From positions 346,942 to 410,941 of the forward strand of contig CAVPTW010000022.1 in the NCBI GenBank assembly GCA_963708735.1: DNA of 64,000 nucleotides, written 5' to 3'. Both the position numbers and the translations under genes were made by a program. Below are positions 18,970-29,810 of the stretch, piece by piece; the first letter of the stretch is position 1; the number at the start of each line of letters is the position of its first letter. The notes under the pieces were generated by a model. It was not told where the DNA came from, did not search any database, and worked only from the letters and a program-made list of their open reading frames with translations. The DNA comes from JAGPUQ01 sp963708735. GTDB taxonomy: Bacteria > Pseudomonadota > Gammaproteobacteria > Pseudomonadales > Porticoccaceae.

Positions 18970-20169
18970 TCAGTCGCGCCGTAATCTGTCCCGGATCGCG
19001 ATGGGGTTGGGGAAGTTGAGCACCACGATGTAGCTGGAAATCAGAAAAGTCAGAATGGTCGCCGCCTGAATCAAATGCGAGGCGGCATTGCCGATCAAAC
19101 CGAGTCCCGCCGCGAGATAGGCCACCAGCAAGGAAAATTCACTGCTTTGCCCGAGACGACAGCCCAGATCCCAGCCCAGGTTTCGCGCCTGCTCGCCTCG
19201 TCCGCGCAACAGAAAACGAAAAGCAACGGGCTTGAGCAGCAGCATACCGCCCCCGAGCACCAGCGACGGCACTGCGATCTCGCGCAATAATCCCAGATCG
19301 AACCGCGCGCCGATGGTGACGAAAAACAGTACCAGGAAAAAATCCCGCAACGGTTTCAGCGACAGCGCGATATGTTGGGAAATGGGGCTGGTGGCGATGC
19401 TGATCCCGGCGATAAAGGCGCCGATCTCCCGCGACAAACCGACCTGATGGGACAGCTCCGCGACACCGAGGCACCAGCCGATGGAAAGCAGAAACATGTA
19501 TTCGGCCATGCGGTCGTAGCGCGCGAAGAGCTTCAAGATCAGAAACCGCACCGCCAGCGCGGAACAGGCCGCCACCACGGGCAGGGCCAGCAGCGTGCGG
19601 GCAATGCGGCCGGCATCGATCCCTCCGGCATCGATGCCGGCCAGCACCAGCAGCAGGATGATCGCCAGAAAATCCTGTAACAGCAGCATGCCCACCATGA
19701 GCTCGCCGATGGGGCGGTGATGCAGCACCGTCGTCGGTAACAGCTTGATGCCGATGATGGTGCTCGAAAACATCATGGCGCCACCGATGATCAGCGCCTC
19801 GATGGGCGCGAAAGCAAACGCGCGGGCGATACCGTAGCCCGCCGCCGCGAAGATCAGCGAGCTGATGACGGCGACGTGGGTAATCTGCCGGAACACCCGT
19901 ACCAGCGCCGCGGGCTGCATGTCGAGGCCGAGCAGAAACAGCAGGAAAATGATCCCGATGTGGGAGATATCGGTAATCAGCGCAACGTCGGGGATCAATC
20001 CGAAACCCGAGGGGCCGAGCAGGGCGCCGAGCGCGATATAGGCGACCAGCAGCGGCTGACGACCGTAGAGCGCGAGCGTGGCCAGCACGGCGGCGCCACA
20101 GAAAATCAGAAAAAATGAATGAAATACTGCGTCGTTCAACTCTGCATCACCGGGTCCGCGCCTTGCCAT
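18970..20169 (-). CDS. CPA2-type cation:proton antiporter (Kef/NapA-like membrane domain)
   Basis: About 399 residues with 11-12 hydrophobic segments. GALLGPSGFGLIPDV, FLLFLLGLDMQPAAL and LSREIGAFIAGISIA are CPA2 signatures. The cytoplasmic TrkA-N (RCK) domain of KefB/KefC is absent: the protein ends right after the last membrane segment, so it is NapA-like rather than a glutathione-gated Kef channel. A TTG at 20139 is an alternative start that removes ten polar residues. It exchanges Na+ or K+ for protons at the inner membrane; the ion cannot be told. Confidence 0.88.
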   Translation of the reverse strand: MARRGPGDAELNDAVFHSFFLIFCGAAVLATLALYGRQPLLVAYIALGALLGPSGFGLIPDVALITDISHIGIIFLLFLLGLDMQPAALVRVFRQITHVAVISSLIFAAAGYGIARAFAFAPIEALIIGGAMMFSSTIIGIKLLPTTVLHHRPIGELMVGMLLLQDFLAIILLLVLAGIDAGGIDAGRIARTLLALPVVAACSALAVRFLILKLFARYDRMAEYMFLLSIGWCLGVAELSHQVGLSREIGAFIAGISIATSPISQHIALSLKPLRDFFLVLFFVTIGARFDLGLLREIAVPSLVLGGGMLLLKPVAFRFLLRGRGEQARNLGWDLGCRLGQSSEFSLLVAYLAAGLGLIGNAASHLIQAATILTFLISSYIVVLNFPNPIAIRDRLRRD

Positions 20170-20229
20170 TGTGCCGCAATGACAAGGTGCCGCAACGGCA
20201 CGGCGTTCGGGAGGCTCCGGTTGATGCCT

Positions 20230-20683
20230 TCAGGCGCGATCGCAGGCGGCCTGGTAGTGGACACTGAAGGCATCCAGACAGTTGAGCGCGACGTCCAGCG
20301 AAGCGTCATCCGGGAGTTCAAAGGCATCGAATCCACAGCGGCGCAGGAAATGCAGTTGATCGACAAAGATATCCCCGACGGCCCGCAGCTCGCCGCGAAA
20401 TCCATAGCGTTCGCGCAGCAGGCGCCCGCAGGAAAAGCCACGGCCGTCCATGAAGGTGGGGAAATTGACGGCGATGCAGCCGAAGCGGTGGATATCCGCG
20501 GCGATCTGTTCGGGCTCTTCGTCGCCGTTCAGCCAGATACCGGTACGGCTGGCCTCGCGGGCGAGGAGGGTGTCGCGCTGCGCCAGCCAGACGGGCAGGG
20601 GAAACAACAGCGCGTCGCCACCCGCAATCCGCGCCACATCGCCGTCGAATCGTTGCCAGGCATCGATGGCGAAATTTCCCGCT

Positions 20684-20700
<17 letters not shown>
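20230..20700 (-). CDS. DUF934 protein linked to sulfite reductase
   Basis: The 156-residue product begins MPKLLKAGNF; its ATG lies inside the last codons of the sulfite reductase gene (17-bp overlap), so the two are translationally coupled. Segments such as IAVNFPTFMDGRGFS and LRERYGFRGELRAVGDI are the DUF934 hallmark. The family always accompanies the siroheme sulfite/nitrite reductase of this type and is thought to assist sulfite reduction; its exact role is unknown. Confidence 0.9.
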
Positions 20701-22348
<1,648 letters not shown>

Positions 22349-22794
22349 GGCGATGCTGCAAGGACTGGATTTGGAGGCGAATTTTAGCAATCTGCCGGAT
22401 TACCGTAAAAAACTGATTACTTATAACCCAAAGGGAAAAATGCATAAGCCTGTCGCGGATGCCTTTCCGAAAGTCGTCGTCGTTCAGGCATTGGGAGGAG
22501 CCCGTCAGCCACCGGCCGGACCAAGTGCCGGCGAATACCGGATTCAGAATGCAATGGGGGATTACCCGGTAGCCGGCAAGGTGTCGGCTTTGACCCGGAA
22601 CCAGGCGAAGAGCCCGCTGCTATTTCTCTACCGCTTCTCTACCACTTGGTGCTCGCGATTGATTTGCCGTGCCTGACGGACGTTGCGTCGGCGTCCTCAG
22701 TCCGCCCGGTTGAGCTGGCGGACGCGCGGTGGGTGCGCGATGCAACGGTTGGAGCGGAGAGTGGTGTGTCGGCTGGATTCAGCCGCCGGTTAGA
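22349..22794. other. Intergenic region between cysI and tRNA-Ser
   Basis: About 445 bases with the cysI promoter at its left end. A weak open frame runs through it on the plus strand but has no family match, no ribosome-binding site and overlaps the cysI start. Nothing else recognisable. Confidence 0.5.
22381..22409 (-). promoter_or_regulatory. Promoter candidate for the sulfite reductase operon
   Basis: On the minus strand TTTACG, a 17-base spacer, and TAAAAT preceded by TG-C (extended -10). It ends 33 bases before the cysI start. Confidence 0.45.
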
Positions 22795-22882
22795 TGGCGG
22801 AAGGGGTGGGATTCGAACCCACGGATGGTCGCCCATCGACGGTTTTCAAGACCGTTGCATTCAACCGCTCTGCCACCCTTCC
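22795..22882 (-). tRNA. tRNA-Ser (anticodon UGA)
   Basis: On the minus strand the acceptor GGAAGGG (22882-22876) pairs with CCCTTCC (22805-22799), followed by G and an encoded CCA. The anticodon loop is CTTGAAA in the arm ACGGT-CTTGAAA-ACCGT, giving TGA. A long variable arm and a GGGTTCGAATCCC T arm are present. It reads UCA serine codons. Confidence 0.97.
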
Positions 22883-22888
22883 TGCATG

Positions 22889-22929
22889 AATTTTCAGGAC
22901 CGGTGCACTCAATCGCTCAGCACCACCCC
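22889..22929 (-). pseudogene. Degenerate 5'-half copy of tRNA-Ser
   Basis: The segment next to the tRNA-Ser 5' end repeats its D arm and anticodon 5' side with scattered changes: TTTTCAGGACCGGTGCACTC against TTTTCAAGACCGTTGCATTC in the true gene, and then AATCGCTCAGCA against AACCGCTCTGCC (plus-strand letters). It lies between the tRNA promoter and the intact tRNA. It cannot fold as a complete tRNA. Confidence 0.6.
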
Positions 22930-22941
22930 CAGCGGGCGGCC

Positions 22942-22969
22942 ATTATACCGCCCGTCAAGAGTCCGACAA
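22942..22969 (-). promoter_or_regulatory. Sigma70 promoter of tRNA-Ser
   Basis: Minus-strand TTGTCG, 16-base spacer, perfect TATAAT (complement of 22942-22947). Transcription would cross the degenerate half-tRNA before the intact gene. Confidence 0.7.
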
Positions 22970-23018
22970 GGTGCTGATCGGCTCCTATCGACTCCGTGCT
23001 GATCGACTCCCCACAATA

Positions 23019-23783
23019 TCAGCGCGCGATCATGTTCCGTTCCAGATACACCGGATCGTATTCGAAAATCCGCTCGCGGTTGGGCAGCAGCAGCTCGTCG
23101 CGCTTGCCAGTGTAGCCCTGCCGTGAAAGGAGATCGCGGATCAACTCAAGGCGCGCCTTGTGCTTGTGATCGGCGCGCACCACCACCCAGGGCGCCAGCG
23201 GGTGGTGGGTGCGCGCCAGCATGGCATTGCGCGCCACACTGTAGTCGTCCCAGCGTTGCTGGGCGCTGTCGTCGATGGGACTGCGTTTCCACTGTTTGAG
23301 CGGATCTGTGATGCGCTCCTCCAGGCGTTTGCGCTGGGTATCCCGCTCGATGTCGAGGTAATACTTGAGCAACTGGATGCCCGACCGTACCAGCATGGAC
23401 TCGAATTCGATCACGGTGTCCATGAACTGGCGATAGTCTTCATCCGTGCAGAAGCCCATTACCCGCTCGACCCCGGCGCGGTTGTACCAGCTGCGGTTGA
23501 ACAGCACCAGTTCGCCGGCGGCGGGCAGGTGCGACACATAGCGCTGGAAATACCAGCTGCTGCATTCGCGGTCGGATGGCTTGCTGAGTGCGACGACACG
23601 GGTTTCGCGCGGGCTGAGATGCTCCACGATGCATTTGATGGTGCCGTCCTTGCCGGCGGCGTCGCGGCCCTCCAGGATCACCAGGAGTTTCTTGCCCGAC
23701 GCGATGAGCTCACGTTGATATTTGACCAGCTCGATCTGCAGCTCGTGCAATTCATTTTGGAAGGACTTTTTGTCGCTGGACAT
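23019..23783 (-). CDS. ppk2: Polyphosphate kinase 2
   Basis: The 254-residue product starts MSSDKKSFQNELHELQ. It has Walker A LEGRDAAGKDGTIK, the lid residues in LSKPSDRECSSWYFQRYV, and Walker B LFNRSWYNRAGVERVMGF, all diagnostic of PPK2. WVVVRADHKHKARLELI and the C-terminal FEYDPVYLERNMI are family-typical. The class (I, II or III) is not certain; one-domain size suits class I or III. It transfers phosphate between polyphosphate and nucleotides in the cytoplasm. Confidence 0.95.
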   Translation of the reverse strand: MSSDKKSFQNELHELQIELVKYQRELIASGKKLLVILEGRDAAGKDGTIKCIVEHLSPRETRVVALSKPSDRECSSWYFQRYVSHLPAAGELVLFNRSWYNRAGVERVMGFCTDEDYRQFMDTVIEFESMLVRSGIQLLKYYLDIERDTQRKRLEERITDPLKQWKRSPIDDSAQQRWDDYSVARNAMLARTHHPLAPWVVVRADHKHKARLELIRDLLSRQGYTGKRDELLLPNRERIFEYDPVYLERNMIAR

Positions 23784-23888
23784 TATTGGCCGTCTCCTGG
23801 CTCTGCCATGGCCTGTCGTCACGGGCCACACGGTGAGTGTTAACTGTGGCATAAATGACAAATCTAACAAAAAAAATGGGGGTGAATC

Positions 23889-24506
23889 ATGGCACTTGAC
23901 GTTATCGGCGCCGGTTTCGGCCGCACCGGCACCTTGTCGTTGCGCGCGGCGCTCGCCGATCTGGGTTTCGGCCCGGTCTATCACATGCTCGAAGTGGTGC
24001 GACAGCCGAAGATGGCCGCCGACTGGCTACAGGCGCTGACCGACGAACAGGCGCTGACCCGCGTCCTCCGCGGTTATCGCTCGGCAATAGACTGGCCCGC
24101 CTGCCATTTCTGGCGGCAGCTGATGCGGCTGTACCCGGACGCCAAGGTCATCCTGACCCTGCGTGATCCCGAGCAGTGGTATCGCAGCATCGAAGGCACC
24201 ATCTACCAGGTGCTGTCGCGACCGCCACCGCCCGGGATGCCGGAAGCCCAGGCCACGATGGCGCGTCGCATCGTGCTGGACGAAACCTTCCAGGGCCGGC
24301 TCGGCAACCGCGATCACGCTCTCGGGGTATTCGAGCGGCACAACCGCAGCGTGCGGGAGACAGTGCCGGCCGATAGATTGCTGGTATTCGATGTCCGCGA
24401 GGGCTGGGAGCCCCTGTGCGGATTTCTCGGAGTTCCGGTGCCGGCGGAGCCGTTTCCGAAGACCAACAGCACCGACGAGTTTCGCGCGATGTTTGGCAAC
24501 AAATAA
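23889..24506 (+). CDS. Sulfotransferase family protein
   Basis: The 205-residue product has the PAPS 5'-phosphosulfate-type loop at the N-terminus (VIGAGFGRTGTLSLRAAL) and the 3'-phosphate region VILTLRDPEQWYRSI. The C-terminal VFDVREGWEPLCGFLGVPVP is typical of the P-loop sulfotransferase group often annotated as sulfotransferase family (NAD-dependent epimerase misnomer). The acceptor is unknown. Divergent from ppk2, with 105 bases between. Confidence 0.85.
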   Translation: MALDVIGAGFGRTGTLSLRAALADLGFGPVYHMLEVVRQPKMAADWLQALTDEQALTRVLRGYRSAIDWPACHFWRQLMRLYPDAKVILTLRDPEQWYRSIEGTIYQVLSRPPPPGMPEAQATMARRIVLDETFQGRLGNRDHALGVFERHNRSVRETVPADRLLVFDVREGWEPLCGFLGVPVPAEPFPKTNSTDEFRAMFGNK

Positions 24507-24740
24507 TGTTTCACCGAAGAGGATGTTTGGTGGATGCCCGAGACGAACGAAGGGCAAGCAGGTGCCGCCGTGGTCCAAGACTCCAAGACAAGGTGGGCTA
24601 ACTACCGCTTGCGCTCGGGATCAAACCGGGTTTCGAACGCGACGACATCGACTGAAGATTTGTCCCGCGCTGCCAGCCAGATGCGAGCGCTGGGAAAGGG
24701 GCTGCGGGAGTGCCCGGAAACCCCGGGGCGGCGAGCCGAC

Positions 24741-25778
24741 TCAGCAACAGCCGCCGCCCGTACCGCCATCGTAAGGATCGATCCAGTGGGGTAGATTCAG
24801 CATCAAACCCTGCTCGGCCGCCAGATGCAGCACCGCGCGCGGGTCGATCACCCGGGGTCCGGTACGGGTAACGGTGAGCGTGGCGCGCTGGCCCGGGGCG
24901 AGCGCCCGTTCGCGATCGCCATCGAAAGCGAGAATGCCCGGGCCTTCCACAACGGTCGGTTTTTCCAGGGGCAGGCGCGTCGCACCGCGCACATGAGCGG
25001 AGCGGAACAGCCCCGGCGACACCGGCGCCCGCAGCAGTTGACCGCCTTCATCGTGACCGCAGAAATCCACCCGCACGCCCCAGTCGTCGGCAAATCCGGC
25101 CGGGCACAGCAGTCCGCCCAGCGGCGACATGCCGACCGCATCGGGTTCGGCGCGGGTGAGCACCAGGGTTTTCATGAATTGAGGTTCGAACGGCCCGAGA
25201 TTGCCGATGCGATCGCCCTGCAGAAACAGCGCGTCCACCAGCGCCAGGTCAGGCGCCTCGCCTTCGATATCGAGATGGACGATCTTGGCGCCGGGCGCTG
25301 CGGCATCGGGCGCGATGCGGCCGGCGGCGATCAGACCCGCGGCCAGACCGGCGATGGTGGGCTCGATCCAGAGTGGAAAAACATTATTGGTGCCCGTCGA
25401 CAGCGGCATCAGCACGGCGTCCGGCCAGGCCTTGGTGACGGCGCGGCTGGTGCCGTCGCCGCCCAACACCACGAGCACCCGGACGCCGCGCTCGCGCATC
25501 GCCAGCACCGCCGCTTGGGTGTCCTGCGCGCTGTGCGTGATGGCGGTGCGTACCTGCTCGATTTTCGCCCCGATCTGCAAGTGCTCGACCGCGCTGATGG
25601 CGAGGCGGCGCGGCTCCCAGGGCACCAGGACGCGCTCGCAGCCGGCAGCCACGGCACCCACCACGATGCGGGCGATCTGGTTGCGCTTGCTCTCGTGACT
25701 GACGGTATCGGCGCGCGCGGTGAGGCGGCGGCTGTCGCGGCCGGAGAGGGGGTTGACGATGATACCGAGGCCGCCCAT
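24741..25778 (-). CDS. ATP-NAD kinase, AcoX type
   Basis: The 345-residue product starts MGGLGIIVNPLSGRDSRR. The GGDGT motif (VLVVLGGDGTSRAV) and a downstream ...LPLSTGTNNVFP are the NAD/diacylglycerol-kinase-fold hallmarks of the AcoX branch (NAD kinase-like proteins linked in some bacteria to acetoin genes). No acetoin genes are nearby. The C-terminus ends in a GGTGGGCC stretch. The physiological substrate is unsure. Confidence 0.8.
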   Translation of the reverse strand: MGGLGIIVNPLSGRDSRRLTARADTVSHESKRNQIARIVVGAVAAGCERVLVPWEPRRLAISAVEHLQIGAKIEQVRTAITHSAQDTQAAVLAMRERGVRVLVVLGGDGTSRAVTKAWPDAVLMPLSTGTNNVFPLWIEPTIAGLAAGLIAAGRIAPDAAAPGAKIVHLDIEGEAPDLALVDALFLQGDRIGNLGPFEPQFMKTLVLTRAEPDAVGMSPLGGLLCPAGFADDWGVRVDFCGHDEGGQLLRAPVSPGLFRSAHVRGATRLPLEKPTVVEGPGILAFDGDRERALAPGQRATLTVTRTGPRVIDPRAVLHLAAEQGLMLNLPHWIDPYDGGTGGGCC

Positions 25779-25850
25779 GGCTATGTCCCGTGTGTGCAAA
25801 CCGCCGCATTATAGCCAGCCTTGGCTCCGGGTCAGTGATGCGGGGCGAGG

Positions 25851-27707
25851 CTAGGGCAGACTGCCGCACTCCAGACAGTGCAGAAACACGCCGCTCCGGG
25901 AGGCCGTCATCCAGTCGCTGGCAGAGCCCGTGACCAACAGACGCAGCAGTTCGCCAAAACGCGCGGTGAGCGAGGTTGTGGGCGCCCTGATGCCGGCCTC
26001 CGGGATGTCGCCGCTTTCCATCAACCGGCGTATTAGACGTTGCCGGAAATCGAGCGGTGGCTCGATCGGCACGGTCTCGTAGTTTTCGACCCCGGCACGC
26101 CGCGCGGCGGCGGCCACCGCGGCCTCGAGATTGCCCAGGTGATCCACCAGCCCGCGCTCCTGCGCCTGGCGCCCGGTCCACACACGGCCCTGGGCGATGC
26201 CATCGACCGCCGCGACGTCCATGTGCCTGCCACTGGCGACCAGACCCACGAAACGCTGATAAATATTATCCACGCTGCCCTGGATGAGACGCGCGGCCTG
26301 CTCGCTCATGGGGCGGTCGAGACGCAGCGCGCCGGCGAAGGGGCTGGTGCCGACGCCATCGTTATGGATGCCGAGGGCGGCGAGGGTGTCCTCGAACGTG
26401 GGCACCATCCCGAACACACCGATGGAGCCGGTGATGGTGGTGGGTTCGGCCCAGATTTCGTCGGCTTCCGCCGCAATCCAGTAGCCGCCCGAGGCAGCGA
26501 CGGTGCCCATGGAGACTATCACCGGGATCCCCGCAGCTTGTGTCGCCAGTAATTCCTGCCGGATCACATCGGCGGCAAAGGCGCTGCCGCCGGGACTGTC
26601 GATGCGCAGTACCAACGCCTTGATGGTGGCCTTCTCACGCGTCTGGCGAATCAGTCGGGCCAGGCTGTCGCCGCCGATGGCGCCGGCCTGTTGATCGCCG
26701 TCGTATATCACTCCGTTGGCGATGAGCACCCCGATTTTGGGTCGCCCGGTGTCCGCGCGCCGGTGCAGGTTGATGTGGGCCAGGTATTCACGCAGTTCCA
26801 CGTAACCGTAGTCGCGTTCATCGCTGCCCTTGTTGGACAGGGCGCGGAGTCCTTCCAGTATTACGGGACGTGTGCTGACATGGTCGACGAGACCGGATTG
26901 CAGCGCCAGTTGCGCGCCATCACCATTGGCTGCCGCGAGTTTGCTGTCCGGATGGTTCACATAATCGTCGATGGCGCCAGCCGGGAGGTGGCGGCGCGAC
27001 TCGATCCCGGTGGTGACCGCCTGCCAGAGTTCCGCCAGCCAGACGCCGGTGTGTTCCCGCGAGGCATCCGACATCCCGGTGCCGATGAAGGGCTCTACCG
27101 CATCCTTGTAGGTGCCGACCCGGAAGACATGGAAGTTGATGCGCAGCTTGTCGAGGGCTTCCTTGAAATACAGGCGGTAGCTGCCGATGCCGGTGAGCAG
27201 AACGTTGCCGAAGGGATTGAGATGGATTTGATCCGCAAAGCTGGCCAGATAGTACTGCTGCTGGGTGTAACTGTCGCCGATCGCAATCACCGGTTTGCCG
27301 CTGGCCCGGAAGGCGAGCAGTGCCCGACCCAGGGTTTCCAGTTTGTCGAGGCCGCCACCCTCCAGTTCGCCCAGTTCCAGCACGATGCCGGTGATACGGG
27401 CATCCGTGGCGGCGGCGGCGATTGCCTCCACCAGATCCGTGACGCGGGTCTCGGGCGAGGGTCCACCGCCCGGTCCCAACAGTTCGCGGGGATCCCCATA
27501 GGAGCGCTGTTCCACCAGGATTCCGGTGGGCGCGATGCGCAGCAGGGCATGCTCCGGCAGGGGTTTGATCTCGCTGCCGAACAGACTGGCCAGCACCGCG
27601 ATGAAGATCAGCACAAGTGCGGTGCTGAGCAGGATGCGCACAACCCGCACGAGACTGCCGACCATGCGCAACAGGCGGCGCAGGATTCCGGGGTTCGTGT
27701 CACTCAC
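25851..27707 (-). CDS. sppA: Signal peptide peptidase SppA, 67K type
   Basis: A GTG start at 27707, with GGAG about nine bases upstream, gives 618 residues, the same as the E. coli protein. One N-terminal membrane anchor (about residues 20-45) is followed by two tandem S49 domains. The catalytic Lys is in the first (RVGTYKDAVEPF) and the Ser in the second (TVAASGGYWIAAEAD). It cleaves leftover signal peptides at the inner membrane. Its start overlaps the end of the DUF2069 gene by eight bases, which suggests one operon with arsC. Confidence 0.95.
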   Translation of the reverse strand: MSDTNPGILRRLLRMVGSLVRVVRILLSTALVLIFIAVLASLFGSEIKPLPEHALLRIAPTGILVEQRSYGDPRELLGPGGGPSPETRVTDLVEAIAAAATDARITGIVLELGELEGGGLDKLETLGRALLAFRASGKPVIAIGDSYTQQQYYLASFADQIHLNPFGNVLLTGIGSYRLYFKEALDKLRINFHVFRVGTYKDAVEPFIGTGMSDASREHTGVWLAELWQAVTTGIESRRHLPAGAIDDYVNHPDSKLAAANGDGAQLALQSGLVDHVSTRPVILEGLRALSNKGSDERDYGYVELREYLAHINLHRRADTGRPKIGVLIANGVIYDGDQQAGAIGGDSLARLIRQTREKATIKALVLRIDSPGGSAFAADVIRQELLATQAAGIPVIVSMGTVAASGGYWIAAEADEIWAEPTTITGSIGVFGMVPTFEDTLAALGIHNDGVGTSPFAGALRLDRPMSEQAARLIQGSVDNIYQRFVGLVASGRHMDVAAVDGIAQGRVWTGRQAQERGLVDHLGNLEAAVAAAARRAGVENYETVPIEPPLDFRQRLIRRLMESGDIPEAGIRAPTTSLTARFGELLRLLVTGSASDWMTASRSGVFLHCLECGSLP

Positions 27708-28116
27708 TTCGGCTATCTCCGGCAGCGTTGGTATCGCGCAATTGCTGTTTACGCCAGCGGGTGAACAACATCGCGGCCACGAAGAGAGTGACAACGGCGA
27801 TCATGGCGGCGATGTCGAAAACCGTGCGATCGGGTGCAAACAGACGCACGGTCAGTACGCAAAAATACAGCAGGCACACGAAGCAGAGCAGGGCGAGGCT
27901 GCGGGGGTCGCTGCGCCACGCGCCGGGAATAAAAATCAGCAACGGCAGCAGGGCGGGGAGCAGCATCAGCGGCGAGGTGGTACCGCTCAGCATCCGGCCC
28001 GCGATGGCGCCGATCAGCAACGCCAGACTGCCGAGCGTCAGCCAGCGCGCGGCGGTGACACGCTGCACGAGTTGTTCCGTGGTAAGACGTTTGCGGACGC
28101 GGGCGGCGCGACTCAA
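27700..28116 (-). CDS. DUF2069 small membrane protein
   Basis: The 138-residue product has four hydrophobic segments and a basic N- and C-terminus. LCFVCLLYFCVLTVRLF is characteristic of DUF2069. A TTG start overlaps the arsC stop (TTGA), so translation is coupled. In gammaproteobacteria this gene follows an ArsC/YfgD-like gene, as here. Its function is unknown. Confidence 0.85.
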   Translation of the reverse strand: MSRAARVRKRLTTEQLVQRVTAARWLTLGSLALLIGAIAGRMLSGTTSPLMLLPALLPLLIFIPGAWRSDPRSLALLCFVCLLYFCVLTVRLFAPDRTVFDIAAMIAVVTLFVAAMLFTRWRKQQLRDTNAAGDSRSE

Positions 28117-28457
28117 AGGATTGCCAGCACATTTTCGGGAGGTCGGCCGATGGCCGCGCGCTCGCCGGCCACCACAATGGGCCGCTCGATCAATTTGGGA
28201 TGGGCGACCATGGCGGCAATCAGCTGCGCCTCGGTGCAGTCGGCGCGGTCGAGTCCGGCGTCTTGATATTCCGGCTCGCCCTTGCGCAGGAGCTGACGGG
28301 CCGTGATACCCAGCTTGCGGAGCAATTCACGCAGCGTGGCGGCATCGGGCGGCGTATCCAGGTACTGAATGACTTCCGGATCGATGCCGTGCGCGCGCAG
28401 CAATTCCAGTGTCTGTCGGGATTTGCTGCAGCGGGGATTGTGGTAGATGGTCACCAT
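28113..28457 (-). CDS. ArsC/YfgD-family thioredoxin-fold reductase
   Basis: The product has 114 residues from ATG 28457, or 120 from ATG 28475; neither has a clear ribosome-binding site. The nucleophile Cys is in YHNPRCSKSRQTL, and the partner region HPKLIERPIVV is conserved with IGRPPENVL. It matches the arsenate-reductase-like family (E. coli YfgD). Absence of other ars genes makes true arsenate reduction uncertain. First gene of an operon with DUF2069 and sppA. Confidence 0.9.
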   Translation of the reverse strand: MVTIYHNPRCSKSRQTLELLRAHGIDPEVIQYLDTPPDAATLRELLRKLGITARQLLRKGEPEYQDAGLDRADCTEAQLIAAMVAHPKLIERPIVVAGERAAIGRPPENVLAIL

Positions 28458-28523
28458 GGGCTGTGTAGAATGCATCGGCAGCAACGATGGGCATTCTAAT
28501 CCCTGACCGCGGGCGGAACCAGT

Positions 28524-29810
28524 TTGGCTGATTGGCAACAGCGTATCCGGAATCTGGCAACCACTGGCGGGGCCTTTGTGCGTCATCTGGCGCGCCGTTA
28601 CCACGCTGACGGTTGCCAGACCCGTGCCGCCGCGCTCACCTACGTCACTTTGTTCGCTGTGGTGCCCTTGCTGACGCTGACCTTTGCCGCATTTTCGCTG
28701 GTCCCGTCCCTGGGCGAGGCCGGTGCGAACATCCAGCAACTGTTGCTGGATGCGCTGGTGCCGGCGGGTAATCCGGAAGTGAGCGAATATCTGTTCAGTT
28801 TCTCGCACCGGGCGCGCTCGCTGAGCGCAGCGGGAGGGCTGATGCTGGTGGTTACCGCGCTGCTCATGCTGCGCGCGATCGAGCAGACCTTCAACCATAT
28901 CTGGGGCGTGCCCGACCGTCGGCGCGGCTTGGCCGATTTTCTCCGCTACTGGGCCGTGCTGACGCTGGGACCGGTGCTATTCGGCGCCGGTCTTCTGCTG
29001 CAGACCTACCTGGTGGCGTTGCAGGCGCTGGTGGATGACGTCGATATTCTCGGCATCTCCCGGTTGGTGCTGGTGTATTTGCCCACGCTGCTGAGCTGGA
29101 GCGCCTTCACATTGCTGTTCACGGCGGTGCCACACGCGCCGGTACCGCTGCGCTGGGCATTGATCGGCGGCTTGGCTACCACGGTGTTGTTGCACAGCGC
29201 GCGCTTTTTGTTCGGCGCCATTGTCACCAACAGCAATTACCACACGGTGTATGGTGCCTTTGCGGCGCTGCCGCTGTTTCTGCTCTGGATTCACCTGTGC
29301 TGGCTGATCGTGCTGGGCGGCGCCGAGTTGGTGCGCGCGCTCGATACATTCAACGATACGCGGCGCGATGGCCAACTGCCTGATCTGCTCGCGATACTGG
29401 TGGCGACGGAGCTCTGCGTGAAAGCACAGTCCACGGGTGCCTCCGTCGTTGATCGCGACATCCTGCGCGCTGGCTTGACCGATGCCCAGTGGCGTCGGCT
29501 GCGGGCGCTGCTGCTGGATCACCACATTCTGGCGCAGACGGCCGACGACGCTTATGTTCTGGCACGCGATCCAGCCCGGATTTCCGTGGCACAGCTGGCG
29601 GTGCTGTTGCCTGGTAACGCGCCTGACGGACTGCCGCCTATGGTAGAGGCGCGTATGCGTACAGCGCCCTGGATGGCACGGCTGGAAACTCTGCTGCAAG
29701 CCAGCCGCGATGCCGCCCAAAGCCATCTAAACCTTTCCCTGGAGGAGTTGTTCGATGCCGATCCGGCCGCTTCCCGGCGCGACCACACGGCGGTATCTCC
29801 GCGTGCGTGA
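28524..29810 (+). CDS. YihY/virulence factor BrkB family inner membrane protein
   Basis: The 428-residue product begins MADWQQRIRN from a TTG. Six membrane segments lie between about residues 35 and 270; GCQTRAAALTYVTLFAVVPL and the AFAALPLFLLWIHLCWL region are family signatures. The C-terminal 150 residues are soluble and contain a winged-helix-like segment, as in longer members. It was once called RNase BN, which is now rejected. The role is unknown. It overlaps the following tlpA-like gene. Confidence 0.88.
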   Translation: MADWQQRIRNLATTGGAFVRHLARRYHADGCQTRAAALTYVTLFAVVPLLTLTFAAFSLVPSLGEAGANIQQLLLDALVPAGNPEVSEYLFSFSHRARSLSAAGGLMLVVTALLMLRAIEQTFNHIWGVPDRRRGLADFLRYWAVLTLGPVLFGAGLLLQTYLVALQALVDDVDILGISRLVLVYLPTLLSWSAFTLLFTAVPHAPVPLRWALIGGLATTVLLHSARFLFGAIVTNSNYHTVYGAFAALPLFLLWIHLCWLIVLGGAELVRALDTFNDTRRDGQLPDLLAILVATELCVKAQSTGASVVDRDILRAGLTDAQWRRLRALLLDHHILAQTADDAYVLARDPARISVAQLAVLLPGNAPDGLPPMVEARMRTAPWMARLETLLQASRDAAQSHLNLSLEELFDADPAASRRDHTAVSPRA

